A stretch of DNA of 17,369 nt from the NCBI GenBank assembly GCA_900543525.1, contig UQRS01000046.1:1-17369 (forward strand). The letters are read 5' to 3'. The notes beneath the pieces are model-generated. The model was given only the letters and a program-made list of their open reading frames with translations, ran no database searches and was not told where the DNA came from. The stretch comes from an uncultured Oscillospiraceae bacterium. GTDB lineage: Bacteria; Bacillota; Clostridia; Oscillospirales; Acutalibacteraceae. The position numbers and the translations under genes are program-made. This document shows positions 6,288 to 14,031 of this stretch, in pieces. The first letter of the stretch is position 1, and each line of letters begins with the position of its first letter.

Positions 6288-7952
6288 TCAGTCCAAGATG
6301 GTATCTTCAATGGTTCCGCCGGACGGAATCATGGGGAGGACCTTCTCCTCCCGGTCGATGGCACACTCGATCCAAACCGGCCCGTCGAGGGTCATTGCCT
6401 CCCGGAAGGCGGCCGCAAACTCCGCCGGAGTCGAGGCACGGTACGCCTTGACCCCGAAGCCCTCGCCCACCTTGACGTAATCGGTGCGGCGATCCGGCTC
6501 GCTGCTGGAATACCGCTTGCCGTAAAAGGTGGTCTGCCACTGCCGAACCATGCCGAGGGCGCGGTTGTTGAAGATCACCGTAATGACCGGCACACCGTAA
6601 GTCACGGCGGTGCAGGCCTCATTCATATTCATGTGGAAGGAGCCGTCGCCGGTGATGTGGATAATCCGCCGGCCGCCGAGCCCGATTGACGCGCCGATCG
6701 CCGCGCCGTAGCCAAAGCCCATGGTTCCGAGCCCTCCGCTGGTGAGGAAGCTGCGGGGATGGAGATGCCGGATATACTGTGCCGCCCACATCTGGTGCTG
6801 GCCGACGTCGGTGGCAAAAACCGCATTCTCCCCCGCCATATCGCAGATGTCCTGCATAATCTGGTGCGGCGTCAGGGCGTCCGGCCGATCCTTCGGACGG
6901 TAGTCGTCCGCCTGCCACTCCGCAATCATCTGCATCCAGTCGGGGTGCGCCGCCTTCTCCACATACGGGAGGAGGCCGGTCAAAACCGCCTTCACGTCAC
7001 CGATCACATCAAAATCAATGCCGATGTTTTTGTTGATTTCGCTGGGGTCAATATCAATATGTATAACCTTGGCTCTGCTGGCGAACCGGTCGGTATTCAG
7101 CGCCACCCGGTCGCTGAACCGCGTCCCGATGGCGAGGAGGAGATCCGCCTCCCCCACGGCGCGGTTGGCGCTGACGCAGCCATGCATGCCGAGCAGACCG
7201 AGATTGTGCCGCTCGCCGTAGCCGAGGACGCCCGCCGCCATGAGGGTATAGGCTGCCGGGATGTCCGCCTTCTCCAGCAGGGAACGCAGCTCCTCCCCCG
7301 CCTCGGAGGCGGACACGCCGCCGCCGAAGAGGACGACGGGGCGTTTGGCGGCGTTGATCAGCTCGGCGGCGGTGCGCAGCCGTTCCTCCGTCACCTGGGA
7401 ATTGTCGACCACCGGCGCTTCCGGCACGGCCGGCTGGAAGGTACATTTCGCGGCTGTGATATCCTTTGGAATATCCACCAGAACCGGCCCCTTCCGGCCG
7501 CTGCCCGCGATCAGGAAAGCCTGCCGCAGCGTGTCGGCCAGATCCTCCACCCGGCGGACAACGAAATTGTGTTTGGTAATCGGCATGGTAATGCCGGCGA
7601 TGTATACCTCCTGAAAGCTGTCGCGCCCGATCAGAGGCGTGCCGACGTTGCCGGTAATGGCAACCATCGGAATGCTGTCCATATAGGCCGTCGCGATCCC
7701 CGTGACGAGGTTGGTCGCCCCCGGTCCGCTGGTCGAAATCACCACGCCGGTGCGTCCGGTCGCCCGGGCATACCCGTCGGCGGCGTGCGCAGCACCCTGC
7801 TCATGCGCCGTCATAATATGCCGGATCCTGTCGCTGTATTTATACAAAGCGTCGTAAATGTTGAGAACCGAGCCGCCCGGATACCCGAAAACCGTATCCA
7901 CGCCCTGTTCGATCAGCACCTCTGCCAAAATCTCCGAACCGTTCTTAATCAT
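6288..7952 (-). CDS. ilvB: Acetolactate synthase large (catalytic) subunit
   Basis: This ThDP- and FAD-dependent enzyme condenses pyruvate with pyruvate or 2-ketobutyrate, the first committed step of branched-chain amino acid synthesis. From the ATG at 7952 it has 554 residues. The ThDP N-domain contains VFGYPGGSVLNIYD and the catalytic Glu51 in TAHEQGAAHAADGYARATG. The central FAD domain spans about 190-330. The C-domain has the ThDP/Mg motif TGDGSFHMNMNE (434-445) and the substrate region NNRALGMVRQWQ. A TTG at 7973 would add 7 residues, but GGGAGG is placed for 7952. It is the first gene after the T-box leader, so its expression should follow tRNA charging. The specific IlvB identity, rather than catabolic AlsS, is supported by ilvN next to it. 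Confidence 0.97.
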   Translation of the reverse strand: MIKNGSEILAEVLIEQGVDTVFGYPGGSVLNIYDALYKYSDRIRHIMTAHEQGAAHAADGYARATGRTGVVISTSGPGATNLVTGIATAYMDSIPMVAITGNVGTPLIGRDSFQEVYIAGITMPITKHNFVVRRVEDLADTLRQAFLIAGSGRKGPVLVDIPKDITAAKCTFQPAVPEAPVVDNSQVTEERLRTAAELINAAKRPVVLFGGGVSASEAGEELRSLLEKADIPAAYTLMAAGVLGYGERHNLGLLGMHGCVSANRAVGEADLLLAIGTRFSDRVALNTDRFASRAKVIHIDIDPSEINKNIGIDFDVIGDVKAVLTGLLPYVEKAAHPDWMQMIAEWQADDYRPKDRPDALTPHQIMQDICDMAGENAVFATDVGQHQMWAAQYIRHLHPRSFLTSGGLGTMGFGYGAAIGASIGLGGRRIIHITGDGSFHMNMNEACTAVTYGVPVITVIFNNRALGMVRQWQTTFYGKRYSSSEPDRRTDYVKVGEGFGVKAYRASTPAEFAAAFREAMTLDGPVWIECAIDREEKVLPMIPSGGTIEDTILD

Positions 7953-8005
7953 ACCTGCCTCCCAAGACTTCAAAAGTCCACAAAGGGCGCGCCCTCACGG
8001 AAAAG

Positions 8006-8046
8006 TAAAAAAACCTTTGTCTCTGTTTTTCAAGAGACAAAGGTTT
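8006..8046 (-). terminator. T-box regulated terminator
   Basis: AAACCTTTGTCTCT (8033-8046 on the minus strand) pairs perfectly over 14 bases with 8011-8024, with an 8-base loop. The minus strand then runs TTTTTTTACTTTT. It directly follows the T-box sequence, so forming the antiterminator would disrupt it through the GTCTCT arm. It lies 54 bases before the ilvB ATG. Confidence 0.93.
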
Positions 8047-8291
8047 AAAATAAACACTCTGCGGTACCACTCTGCTTGCCGCCGAAGAAGCCGGCGACCA
8101 CTCATCGTATCCGATATCGGGGATGAACCGCTCCCCCCTACGCACGACCAACGCGGGTTTCAAGGGGAATGCTCCGAGACGACGTTCCCCTACGCTGCGT
8201 CATCTGCTTACACCGGCCGCAGACTCTCTTCGCACGCTGTACGGAGGGTACTTTTCCCATCTATGCACTTAAAACTTTATTTTTTTGATTA
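8047..8291 (-). promoter_or_regulatory. T-box riboswitch leader of ilvBNCD
   Basis: The leader RNA binds uncharged tRNA and lets transcription pass the terminator at 8006-8046. The T-box proper is AGAGTGGTACCGCAGAG, with TGGTACC at 8063-8069; the variable base U pairs with a discriminator A. Stem I is recognisable: GGGAAAAGTA near its base, the AGAGAG distal motif, TCTGCGGCCGGTGTAAGCAG, and the closing GGGGAACGTCGTCTCGGAGC. By position before the GGAGC element the specifier reads GUC (8181-8183), valine; AAC or CGU in other registers cannot be excluded by eye. A valine sensor is consistent with the genes it controls. The upstream edge is the inferred start site. Confidence 0.93.
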
Positions 8292-8297
8292 TTTTGT

Positions 8298-8326
8298 ATC
8301 TTAGCACATTTTGTTTTATTTTGCAA
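8298..8326 (-). promoter_or_regulatory. Promoter of the T-box/ilv operon
   Basis: On the minus strand TTGCAA (8321-8326), 17 bases and TAAGAT (8298-8303) lie just upstream of T-box stem I. The match is moderate (4 of 6 in each box), but the placement fits, with a start near 8291. Confidence 0.5.
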
Positions 8327-8344
8327 GCCATAAAAACCAGAAAA

Positions 8345-8550
8345 TCAATTTTTGTCTTTTTTATTTCCTGCAAAAAGTAGCCTGCTTTGACCGCCTTTAC
8401 AAAGGCACATCCCCCAAAACGCCCCGCAAATTCGCACAAGAACAGATGGATTTTTTGTTTTGCCCGGCTGGCACAAAATGAAAAATCCGTCGGAAACGCC
8501 GCGAAAAACTTCCGGTTTGGGAGGGGCAGCATCCTTAAAAAACGCCCTTT
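8345..8550. other. Gene-free gap between DUF454 gene and ilv promoter
   Basis: No credible coding region was found. A small palindrome GCCTTT-AC-AAAGGC lies at 8393-8406. No clear intrinsic terminator for the upstream DUF454 gene is visible, although several minus-strand T-runs occur. The small minus-strand frame crossing 8269-8532 overlaps the ilv promoter and lacks family features. Confidence 0.5.
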
Positions 8551-8934
8551 TTATTTTCCGGAGGTATTTTCTTCCTCCGCCCGGGTTTTCATGCGGCAGA
8601 GGAAAATTGTAACGCCGACTCCCACTGCCGCCAGCAGCAGCCAGATCGGCCACCGCCGCACAAGGAGGGCGGAAAGACCCAATCCGCCCCACAGGGTAAG
8701 GAGGGCGCGCTTCCGGACGCCGGCGGAAATCCCCTCCCCGGTTTTGAAATGCCGCAGCATTGGTCCAAAGTTTTTGGTCGAGGAAAGCCAGCGATAAAGC
8801 CTCCGGCTGCCGCTGGCGAAGCAAGCGCCCGAAAGCAGTACGAATGGGGTGGTCGGCAGCACCGGCAACACTATGCCGAGCACCCCCAGCGCCAGACTGA
8901 TAAATCCGGCGACAATCAAAATGGGTTTTAACAT
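8551..8934 (-). CDS. DUF454 family inner membrane protein (YbaN-like)
   Basis: A 127-residue membrane protein of unknown function. Residues 5-38 form hydrophobic segments and contain the family hallmark GVLGIVLPVLPTTPFVLLSG. This is followed by CFASGSRRLYRWL and a fG..L-type FGPMLRHFKTGEGIS, matching the DUF454/YbaN pattern and length (about 120-130 residues). Two more membrane segments follow (about 78-90 and 94-111), then a short charged cytoplasmic tail. The ribosome site before the ATG is weak (GGGAAAGAGAG), so the start rests on family length. It lies 254 bases after the GH2 gene and shares no obvious function with either neighbour. Confidence 0.88.
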   Translation of the reverse strand: MLKPILIVAGFISLALGVLGIVLPVLPTTPFVLLSGACFASGSRRLYRWLSSTKNFGPMLRHFKTGEGISAGVRKRALLTLWGGLGLSALLVRRWPIWLLLAAVGVGVTIFLCRMKTRAEEENTSGK

Positions 8935-9113
8935 CCGGTTTGGTCTCTCTTTCCCGGCCGGCAGCCCTTCCGACCGTATCGTTTTGCGGCGGCTCTCCCC
9001 GCTTTATAAAAGCCGCCCAATCTCCGCAGGGCCGACCGGCAAACCGACCATCCCACATCCGGGCGGCGGTATTCACATCCATACGGCGACCCCGGCCTTT
9101 TGCCCCCAGTCCA

Positions 9114-9151
9114 GCCGGATGTGTCAGGAACGGTTCATTTACACATCCGGC
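9114..9151 (-). other. Inverted repeat downstream of the GH2 gene
   Basis: GCCGGATGTGT (9114-9124) and ACACATCCGGC (9141-9151) are perfect 11-base arms with a 16-base loop. No U-tract follows on the minus strand. It may be a factor-dependent end or an mRNA 3' stem for the glycosidase transcript. The heptamer CACATCC of the arm recurs at 9074-9080 and 9054-9060. Confidence 0.5.
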
Positions 9152-9188
9152 CGGCGAGCAGCAACAGCGGCTGCGGCGACAAAAGCGC

Positions 9189-10802
9189 TTATCGCTTTTC
9201 GCAGTTCAGCTTTTTAAACAGCAGGTAGGACGGCTTCTCATTGCCGTACAGATCGGTAGAGGCGTGCACCCTCCGTTTCATTTTGCCGCTGCCCTCTTCC
9301 CCCATATGGGTGCGGTAATCATTCAGAGAGAACCAGACGTACCCCTTCAGATTGCGCACCTGCGGATAGAGGCGCATGCGCTCCCGCAGAACCTCGCAGC
9401 GCTTCTGATCCCCGCCGGAGAAGTGCGGCTCGCACAGGCCGAATTCGGTCACCACCAGTGACTTTCCCTGACACTTGGCCGCCGTACGTTCGATATGTTT
9501 CTGAATGTCGTCGGTCGGCTCCCAAAGTCCCAGATACTCGTTCCACATGGCGATATCTCCATGCAGCGTGGCGTCATCCTTACCCTCGTTCTCCACCCGG
9601 CTTACGGAGTTGGAGACATAGTTGACCCGCCGGCGGCTATCCTGCGCCTTGAAGTAGGCGACCATATCCTCCACATACCGGATGGTCGCCGGGGCAGAGC
9701 ATTCCAGCTCGTTGCCCACGCCCCAGAAAATGATGGAGGGATGATTTTTATGGAAAAAGACCATCTCGTCCGCCTGACGCTTGGCGATAGCAAGCTGCAG
9801 CTCGCCCGCCTCTCTGGGCGTGCCCCAGTAGGGAATTTCCTCCTGAACCAGGAGGCCGTTTTCATCGCACCAGTCGAAAAAGGACGCGTCCTGCTGCCAG
9901 TGAAAGCGGGTGAAATTGCAGCCGCAATCCTTGAGCTGACGCAGGCAGTGAATGCTGTGCTCCAGCGGCTCCGCCATGCCGAAATCGGGGTGAGAGCCGG
10001 GCATCCACTCGCAGCCCTTCAGATAAATCTCCTGATCATTCAGGAAGATGGACTCGCCCCGGACTTCAATCTTGCGCAGGCCGGTGCGAACCTCAAGATA
10101 GTCGTTATCCGTCTCCAGCGCGATACGATAGAGGTTGGGAGAGGCAGGACTCCAAAGCTTGAGATTTTCAAAATCAAGCTCCGCAGAGTCGCGGATTTCG
10201 TCAAAGGATTTGGAAAGGACGCGGGCGCCGTCCGCATAATCGTATACCGTAACGGTTCCGGCCTTTGCCGAGCCGTCCTCGAAAGCCGTTTTCAGCAAAA
10301 GCCGGCCGGAGCACAAGCCCTCTCCGGTAACCCGGACAGCCTCCTCCACATGCAGGTAGGCAATGCCGTCCGCAGGCAGAAAGCGAAGCTCGGCCTTGCG
10401 GGTTATACCGCCGTCATCCGCCCAGTCAAAGTTGTTCATATGCGGAAGCGCCTCGACCGTGCGTGTATTGTCCGCCAAAACCTCTATGACATTTTCGGCA
10501 TTCGGCTTTAAAAGATCGGTCACATCCAGCTGAAAAGGCGTATAGCCAGAGCCTTTGTGACTGCCCGCAGGCTGTCCGTTCACCAGAACCTCGGCGCTGT
10601 GATACACCGCGTGAAAGAGGAGAAAAGCCCTCGTCCCGGCCGGGATTTCCTATAGCGTGAGCGCGGTGCGGTAGCGGGCAATCCCGCGGTAATCCATAAC
10701 CGCGTCGTCCACATTCCAGGTGTGCGGGACGGTTACCTCCTTTTGATACTGCAGGCTGTCAATGGAGAAGCTCCATCGGTTCAGCGGCACTGTCTTTCGC
10801 AT
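9189..10802 (-). pseudogene. Glycoside hydrolase family 2 enzyme interrupted by an in-frame TAG
   Basis: This is a GH2 enzyme of the beta-galactosidase/beta-glucuronidase class, 537 codons if read through. The real start is the ATG at 10802 with AGGAGGG just upstream; it reads MRKTVPLNRWSFSIDSLQYQ, then VPHTWN, as in GH2 jelly-roll domains. Codon 51 (10650-10652) is TAG, between RYRTALTL and EIPAGTRAFLLFHAVY, with no frame change. Beyond it the frame is intact: sugar-binding domain to about 190, immunoglobulin-like domain to about 250, then a barrel with the acid/base Glu365 (FWGVGNELE) and nucleophile Glu453 (VVTEFG). The part after the stop has only a GTG at 10607 without a ribosome site, so restart is doubtful. 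No signal peptide, so it would be cytoplasmic. It could be a recent pseudogene, a suppressed amber codon or a base error. Confidence 0.85.
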
Positions 10803-10842
10803 AAAACCCTCCTAAAAATAAAATTCAAATGCCGAACCCCTC

Positions 10843-10859
10843 GCCATGCTCCGCATGGC
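10843..10859 (-). other. Hairpin between rlmD and GH2 gene
   Basis: GCCATGC (10843-10849) and GCATGGC (10853-10859) are perfect 7-base arms with a 3-base loop. There is no U-run close behind it on the minus strand, although TTTTATTTTT appears about 25 bases further on. It could slow or end transcription from the rlmD side. Confidence 0.4.
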
Positions 10860-10904
10860 AGCCGGGCTTCACGGCGGATAAGGCATCCGGTTTTTCAGAT
10901 GTAT

Positions 10905-12263
10905 TTATACGTTTCGCTTTTCCAGCAGGGCGACCGTCTCGACATGTGCCGTGCCGGGGAAAAGATCGGCCGGCGTGTATTCCACCAGCCGGTAGCCCCC
11001 TTCTGTAAGCAGGCGGAGGTCCCGCGCCAGCGTCGCCGGATCGCAGGAGACGTAAACAATCCGCTCGGGAGCGTAGCCCTCGGCCACGGTGCGCAGCAGC
11101 TCGGGCGTGCAGCCCTTGCGCGGCGGGTCAAGGAGGACAACCTCCGCCCGGACGCCCCGCCGCCGAAGCAGAGCCGCACCCTCGGCCGCGTCGGCGCAGA
11201 GAAACTCGGCGTTTTCAATCCCGTTCTGCTCCGCGTTGCGGCGCGCGTCCTCGACCGCCTGTGGCACAATCTCGACCCCGATGACCCGCGCCGCCTCCCC
11301 CTCCATGGAGAGGCCGATGGTCCCCGCCCCGCAGTAGAGGTCGAGGATCGTCCTGCCCGCCGGGGCGGCATATTCCGCCGCTTTTTGATAAAGTCGCTCG
11401 GCCATTTCCCGATTGACCTGATAAAACGATAAGGGAGACAGCCGCACCCGCACGCCGCAGAGGATATCCTCAATATACGGCCGCCCCCAGAGGAGGGTGC
11501 ACCCCTCCCCCAAAACCACGTTGGTCCGTTTGGAATTGTGGTTGAGCATGACGCTGCAAAGCCCTTCCCCCACCGCGCTTTGCAAAGCGGCAACCAGTGC
11601 CTTAGCCGCAGGGAGAGTGCGGCCGTTGATGACCAGCACTGCCATAACCTCCCCCGTCGCAAATCCCTTGCGCAGATAAAGATGCCGCAGCAGGCCACGG
11701 CCGCACTCCTCATCATATACAGTAAGACCCTGCTGCTCGGCAAAACGGCAGACTGCCCGCAAAGCCGCAGAAAACTCCGCCGGCTGAAGAAGGCAGTCGG
11801 CAGAGGGAATCACCCGATGGCTGTGCGGCGCGTAAAAGCCGGCGACCACCCGCTCCCCCTCCCTTGCGAAGGGGTACTGCGCCTTATTGCGATAGGCAGT
11901 GCGCGCCTCCGCCGCCAGAATCGGCCGAGGCTCGAGGTCGATCCCGCCGATGCGGCGGACGGCCTCCCGCACGCGGCGGGCCTTGATCTCCTTTTCCGCG
12001 GCATAGGAGATGTGGCGGAAAACGCACCCCCCGCAGCGGGAGAAAACCGGACAGTCGGGCGCCTGCCGCTCGGGCGAAGGCTCCAGAATCTCCTCCACCC
12101 TTCCATAGGCGCGGTTCTTCAGCACCTTGACAATGCGCGCGCGAACGCGGTCTCCCTCCGCGGCGCCGGGAATGAATACAACCGTGTCCTCCGCCCGGCC
12201 GACGCCGCTTCCATCGACCGCCGTGCCGGTGATCGCAATTTCCAAAATCTGATTTTTCTGCAT
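10905..12263 (-). CDS. rlmD: 23S rRNA (uracil-5-)-methyltransferase, RlmD/RlmCD type
   Basis: It transfers a methyl group from SAM to C5 of a uridine in 23S rRNA (U1939, and in Gram-positive RlmCD also U747). From the ATG at 12263 it has 452 residues. An N-terminal TRAM domain spans about 1-60. Cys71, Cys77, Cys80 and Cys157 follow the C-x5-C-x2-C...C pattern of the 4Fe-4S cluster in RumA. The SAM motif DLYCGAGTIGLS is at 308-319. LDPPRKG, the catalytic Cys407 in YVSCDPATLARD and the base Glu442 in HVETVALLEK complete the active site. Its ribosome site AGGAG overlaps the stop codon of the ABC gene before it, so the two are translationally linked. Which uridine is modified cannot be told from sequence alone. 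Confidence 0.95.
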   Translation of the reverse strand: MQKNQILEIAITGTAVDGSGVGRAEDTVVFIPGAAEGDRVRARIVKVLKNRAYGRVEEILEPSPERQAPDCPVFSRCGGCVFRHISYAAEKEIKARRVREAVRRIGGIDLEPRPILAAEARTAYRNKAQYPFAREGERVVAGFYAPHSHRVIPSADCLLQPAEFSAALRAVCRFAEQQGLTVYDEECGRGLLRHLYLRKGFATGEVMAVLVINGRTLPAAKALVAALQSAVGEGLCSVMLNHNSKRTNVVLGEGCTLLWGRPYIEDILCGVRVRLSPLSFYQVNREMAERLYQKAAEYAAPAGRTILDLYCGAGTIGLSMEGEAARVIGVEIVPQAVEDARRNAEQNGIENAEFLCADAAEGAALLRRRGVRAEVVLLDPPRKGCTPELLRTVAEGYAPERIVYVSCDPATLARDLRLLTEGGYRLVEYTPADLFPGTAHVETVALLEKRNV

Positions 12264-12273
12264 CCGGATACTC

Positions 12274-14031
12274 CTAATTCTCGAACTGGCTGCCGTACAG
12301 CCCGGCATAGAAGCCGCCGCGCGCCAGCAGCTCGTCATGACTGCCCTGCTCGACCACGTGCCCCTCGTTCATCACGATAATCACGTCGGCGTCCCGAATG
12401 GTCGAGAGGCGGTGGGCGATGATAAAGCTGGTCGTGCCCCGCATCATATCCTCAAACGCGCGGGTGACCCGCTGCTCGGTCAAAATGTCAATGGAGGAGG
12501 TCGCCTCATCCAGCACCAGAATATCCGACCCGCCCATCATGGCGCGCGCGATGGTCAGCAGCTGCATCTGCCCGGCCGAGAGGCTCCCCCCCTCGCCGTC
12601 GATGACGGTATCATAGCCCTTCGGCAGCCGCTTGATAAAGCTGTGGGCGCGCGCCGCCTTGGCCGCGGCGATCACCTCGTCCTCGGTCGCCTCCGGGTGG
12701 CCGTAGGCGATATTCTCCCGCACGGTGCCGGAGAACAGCCATGTCTCCTGCAGGACCATGCCGATGCGGCGGCGCAGCCCCTGACGGGAGTAGTCGCGCA
12801 GCGGCCGGCCGTCGATCAGAATCTCCCCCGACTGGGGCTCGTAAAAACGCATAATCAGGTTGACCAGAGTGGTTTTTCCCGCGCCGGTCGGGCCGACGAT
12901 GGCCACCCGCGTGCCCTTCTCGACCGTGAGATTAAAACGCTCGATCAGCGGCTTTTCAGGGGTATAGGCAAAACTGACGTCCCGGAACTCCACCCTGCCC
13001 TCCAGCTTTTCGGGGCAGATCGCGTCGGGCGCGTCGGGCGTCTCGGTTTCCAACGTGATGAATTCATAAATCCGCACCGCCGAAGCCCATGCCGACAAAA
13101 TCCCGGTGATGACTGCCGTGATCTGGTTGAAGGGCTTGGCGAACTGGTTGGAATAAATGATAAAGCTGGAGATTCGGCCGGCCGAAAGTCCGCCGAAAAT
13201 CCCGCCAATTACGCCGACCGCGATATAGGCGAGGTAATTTACAAAACGGGTGGTCGGGTTGGTCAGAGAGCTTGCAAACTGTGCCTTTTGCCCGGTGGTG
13301 TACAGGCGGCGGTTGATCTCCCCAAAACGGGTGGCGGCCGTCTCCTCATATGCGAAGGCCTTGACCGTCTCGACGGCGCCTATAATTTCCTCCGTAAGGC
13401 CGGTTAGTTCGCCGGTGATGGCCTGCTGACTCTTGAAATAACGGTTGGAGAGGCGGGTCACCGTCATGGCCACAAGGAAGGTCAGAGAGGTCACCGCAAG
13501 CACCACCAGAGTGACAACCGGGCTGATAATCAGCATAAAGGTCAGAGACCCCACGATCACCACAACGCCGGTAAAAAGCTGAATAATCCCGTCGATCAGG
13601 CCGTCGGCAATCGCTGTGGTGTCATTGACAAACCGGCTGATGATGTCGCCATGCGAGTTGCGGTCGTAGACCTCCAGCGGGAGGCGCATCATCCGCTCGG
13701 CCGCGTCGTCCCGGATATCCCGCACAATCTGCTGCACGCAGCGGTGGGTCAGCATACCGGTGAAAAATGTGCCGGCCGACAGCACGATTCCAAGCGCCAG
13801 CAGAACCAGCACAATCTTCAAAACGTCGGCGAAGTCAACGTTTCCCGCGCCGACGATATGGTCAATCGCCCTGCCCGTCAGAAACGGGGAGGTAATATCG
13901 GCGGCCGACGCAACGCAGGCAAAGAAAAAGACCAGAAGCAGCCGCCCCTTCTCCCGTCCGGCCAAAGAAAGCAGCCAGCGCAGCACCGCGCGGTTCTCCA
14001 CCTTGGAGGTGGTTTTCGTACTCGTCCTCAC
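12274..14031 (-). CDS. ABC exporter half-transporter, consensus-site subunit
   Basis: A 585-residue type IV (exporter) ABC protein: transmembrane domain at about 20-320 with six segments, then a nucleotide-binding domain. Walker A GPTGAGKTT (380-388), Q-loop VLQET and Walker B ILVLDEATS with catalytic Glu509 are present. H-loop His540 (IIAHRLST) is intact, but the signature is LSAGQ (484-488) instead of LSGGQ. The start is a GTG at 14031 overlapping the stop of the upstream ABC gene by 4 bases (GTGA), with GGAGGAGG 9 bases before it. It ends in TAG. With its partner it should form a heterodimer resembling LmrCD, BmrCD or TM287/288. Substrate (drug, lipid or peptide) is unknown. Confidence 0.96.
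   Translation of the reverse strand: MRTSTKTTSKVENRAVLRWLLSLAGREKGRLLLVFFFACVASAADITSPFLTGRAIDHIVGAGNVDFADVLKIVLVLLALGIVLSAGTFFTGMLTHRCVQQIVRDIRDDAAERMMRLPLEVYDRNSHGDIISRFVNDTTAIADGLIDGIIQLFTGVVVIVGSLTFMLIISPVVTLVVLAVTSLTFLVAMTVTRLSNRYFKSQQAITGELTGLTEEIIGAVETVKAFAYEETAATRFGEINRRLYTTGQKAQFASSLTNPTTRFVNYLAYIAVGVIGGIFGGLSAGRISSFIIYSNQFAKPFNQITAVITGILSAWASAVRIYEFITLETETPDAPDAICPEKLEGRVEFRDVSFAYTPEKPLIERFNLTVEKGTRVAIVGPTGAGKTTLVNLIMRFYEPQSGEILIDGRPLRDYSRQGLRRRIGMVLQETWLFSGTVRENIAYGHPEATEDEVIAAAKAARAHSFIKRLPKGYDTVIDGEGGSLSAGQMQLLTIARAMMGGSDILVLDEATSSIDILTEQRVTRAFEDMMRGTTSFIIAHRLSTIRDADVIIVMNEGHVVEQGSHDELLARGGFYAGLYGSQFEN

Noticed and set aside
6759..8048. A 429-codon plus-strand frame opposite ilvB
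   Set aside because: It covers ilvB in antisense and runs into the T-box leader; its composition is that of a shadow frame.
8393..8406. GCCTTTACAAAGGC palindrome as a terminator of the DUF454 gene
   Set aside because: Arms of six bases with a two-base loop and no T-run next to it; too weak for a terminator.
8269..8532. An 87-codon minus-strand frame upstream of the T-box
   Set aside because: It overlaps the ilv promoter, and its Lys/Ile-rich end comes from A/T-rich promoter DNA.
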